Translations under genes and position numbers: made by a program
The notes under the pieces: model-generated
What the model was told of the DNA's origin: nothing
The model's database searches: none
The model's input: the letters and a program-made list of their open reading frames with translations, nothing else
Part shown: piece by piece, positions 25,387 through 29,109 of the stretch
Numbering within the stretch: position 1 is the first letter of the stretch
How the letters are laid out: each line of letters starts with the position of its first letter
Source of the DNA: an uncultured Arenimonas sp.
GTDB lineage: Bacteria; Pseudomonadota; Gammaproteobacteria; Xanthomonadales; Xanthomonadaceae
Reading direction: 5' to 3'
Length of the DNA stretch: 29,109 nucleotides
Assembly: GCA_946480565.1 (NCBI GenBank)
Contig: CAMLKR010000014.1
Span: 1 to 29,109, forward strand

Positions 25387-26775
25387 ATGAAGTCCGCATT
25401 CCGTACCACCCTGCTCGCCGCCGCCACCCTGGCCGCCCTTGGCGCCGCCTCTTCCGCCGTGGCTGGCGGTCGTCCCGACCTCGTGGCCAAGGGCCTGGCC
25501 GAAGGCCGCGCCCACGTCGCCGACCAGCTGATCGTGCAGTTCCGCGCCGGCGCCAGCGAAGGCGACAAGCAGCGCGTCATGCGCCGCGTCAACGGCGACC
25601 GCGCCGAGGTGCTGGCCCGCGGCAACCGCCGCATCGACGTGGGCGGCGACATCGAACTGCTGAACGTGCGCGGCCGCGCCCTGCGCGACGCGATCGCCGA
25701 ACTGCAGGCCGACGGCGCCGTCGATTTCGCCGAGCCGAACTGGATCCTGCAGCACACCGCCGTCTCCAACGACACCTACTACACCAACGGCAGCCTCTGG
25801 GGCATGTACGGCGACAACAGCTCGCCGGCCAACCAGTTCGGCAGCCGCGCGGCGGAAGTCTGGGCCAAGACCGGCGGCACCGACTGCAGCAACGTGGTCA
25901 TCGGCGTCATCGACGAAGGCTACATGTACGACCACGCGGACCTGGCCGCGAACGCGTTCAAGAACCCGGGCGACAGCACCTTCGACGGCGTCGACAACGA
26001 CGGCAACGGCCTGGTGGATGACGTCTACGGCTGGGACTTCGACGGCAACAACAACTCGCTGTTCGACGGCGCCGGCGACGACCATGGCACCCACGTGGCC
26101 GGCACCATCGGCGGCGTCGGCGGCAACGGCGTCGGCGTGGCCGGGGTCTGCTGGAACGTCAAGCTGATGGGCGCCAAGTTCCTGGGCCGCCGCGGCGGCA
26201 CCACCGCCAATGCGGTCAAGGCGGTGGACTACTTCACCGACCTGAAGGTGGACCAGGGCCTGAACATCGTCGCCACGAACAACTCCTGGGGCGGTGGCGG
26301 CTTCTCGCAGGCGCTGCTGGACGCGATCAACCGCGCCGACGCCGCCGGCATCCTGTTCGTCGCGGCGGCCGGCAACAGCGGCGCCAACAACGACACCACC
26401 GCTTCGTACCCGAGCAACTACGATGCCCCGAACGTGATCGCGGTTGCCGCGCTCACCTCGACCGGCGCACTGGCCAGCTACTCGCAGTACGGCGCCACCA
26501 CGGTGGACCTGGGCGCGCCGGGCTCGGGCATCTGGTCGACGGTGCCGGTGGCCGGCAAGGGCAAGAACGCCACGGTCGGTTCGGGCTACTCCAGCTACAG
26601 CGGCACCTCGATGGCCACGCCGCATGTGACCGGTGCGGTGGCGCTGTACGCGGCCCGCAACCCCGGCGCGTCGGCGGCACAGATCAAGGCGGCGATCCTG
26701 AACTCGACCACGGCCACGCCGTCGCTGTCGGGCAAGACGGTCACCGGCGGTCGCCTGAACGTCGAAGGCTTCTGA
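25387..26775 (+). CDS. secreted subtilisin-like (S8) serine protease
   Basis: 462 residues. Residues 1-26 are a Sec signal peptide (cleavage near AVA/GG). Residues 45-122 are an I9-like propeptide (ADQLIVQFRAGAS near its start, VDFAEPNWIL at its end). The mature domain has Asp176 (VIGVIDEGYMYDHADL), His233 (DDHGTHVAGTIGG), the oxyanion Asn330 (VAAAGNSG) and Ser408 (SGTSMATPH), so the triad is complete. The Asp motif is DEG instead of the common D(S/T)G. A calcium-binding-like Asp/Asn loop (DGVDNDGNGLVDD, 200-212) is inserted between Asp and His, as in several Xanthomonadaceae exoproteases. There is no C-terminal P-domain or autotransporter, so release is probably by type II secretion. It is monocistronic with its own terminator. 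Confidence 0.94.
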   Translation: MKSAFRTTLLAAATLAALGAASSAVAGGRPDLVAKGLAEGRAHVADQLIVQFRAGASEGDKQRVMRRVNGDRAEVLARGNRRIDVGGDIELLNVRGRALRDAIAELQADGAVDFAEPNWILQHTAVSNDTYYTNGSLWGMYGDNSSPANQFGSRAAEVWAKTGGTDCSNVVIGVIDEGYMYDHADLAANAFKNPGDSTFDGVDNDGNGLVDDVYGWDFDGNNNSLFDGAGDDHGTHVAGTIGGVGGNGVGVAGVCWNVKLMGAKFLGRRGGTTANAVKAVDYFTDLKVDQGLNIVATNNSWGGGGFSQALLDAINRADAAGILFVAAAGNSGANNDTTASYPSNYDAPNVIAVAALTSTGALASYSQYGATTVDLGAPGSGIWSTVPVAGKGKNATVGSGYSSYSGTSMATPHVTGAVALYAARNPGASAAQIKAAILNSTTATPSLSGKTVTGGRLNVEGF

Positions 26776-26797
26776 TCCCCGTCGCCTGAAACACCAA

Positions 26798-26829
26798 GGG
26801 CCCGGCAGCGATGCCGGGCCCTTCTCTTT
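26798..26829. terminator. terminator between convergent protease and kinase genes
   Basis: A perfect 10-bp stem GGGCCCGGCA/TGCCGGGCCC closes a GCGA tetraloop (GNRA class) and is followed by TTCTCTTTCC on the plus strand. It stops the protease transcript and can also serve the leftward kinase gene, which ends at 26842. Confidence 0.88.
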
Positions 26830-26841
26830 CCGGATTACGGC

Positions 26842-29109
<2,268 letters not shown>

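Overview
The window is GC-rich, and several features point to a gammaproteobacterium of the Xanthomonadaceae/Lysobacteraceae type (Lysobacter, Luteimonas or a relative). These are the gene style, a TonB-dependent receptor with a DTVQVTG N-terminal box, a secreted S8 protease, and rppH next to a bfd-bfr pair. The genus is an inference; no ribosomal RNA or marker gene is present to fix it.

Left flank (1-12026) is ordinary chromosome. It opens with the tail of a VOC/glyoxalase-type protein and a secreted protein with a possible Tiki/ChaN-like domain. A leftward cluster follows: S41 peptidase, AAC(3)-type acetyltransferase, alpha/beta hydrolase, a small secreted protein and a MocR/PdxR regulator. 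Divergent from the regulator is a TonB-dependent receptor with a clear terminator. Next come an AraC-type regulator divergent from a small membrane protein, a SAM methyltransferase and a LysE-family exporter.

Centre (12027-23490) is an integrated genomic island of about 11.46 kb. A 68-bp perfect direct repeat bounds it: a 3' fragment of an elongator tRNA-Met gene on the left and the intact gene (23423-23499, minus strand) on the right. A P4-like tyrosine integrase reads leftward beside the intact tRNA. Leftward from it lie two overlapping genes: a PD-(D/E)XK (HsdR N-terminal type) nuclease fused to an N6-adenine methylase, and an HsdS-like specificity subunit. No HsdR helicase/translocase is present. 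Converging on them from the left is a set of rightward genes: two proteins I do not recognise (one with a 26-residue triple repeat), a winged-helix plus PD-(D/E)XK protein, a LOTUS-like protein, a protein with a possible winged helix, and a possible 58-residue ORF. The island is visibly less GC-rich than the flanks. Its content fits a defence island; the rightward gene set is the best candidate for something undescribed.

Right flank (23491-29109) returns to core chromosome. It holds rppH, the iron-storage pair bfd-bfr behind a plausible Fur-type operator, a secreted subtilisin-like protease, and a leftward hybrid sensor histidine kinase cut by the window edge. The kinase has one degenerate and one intact receiver domain, a very Pro/Ala-rich linker and an HPt domain.
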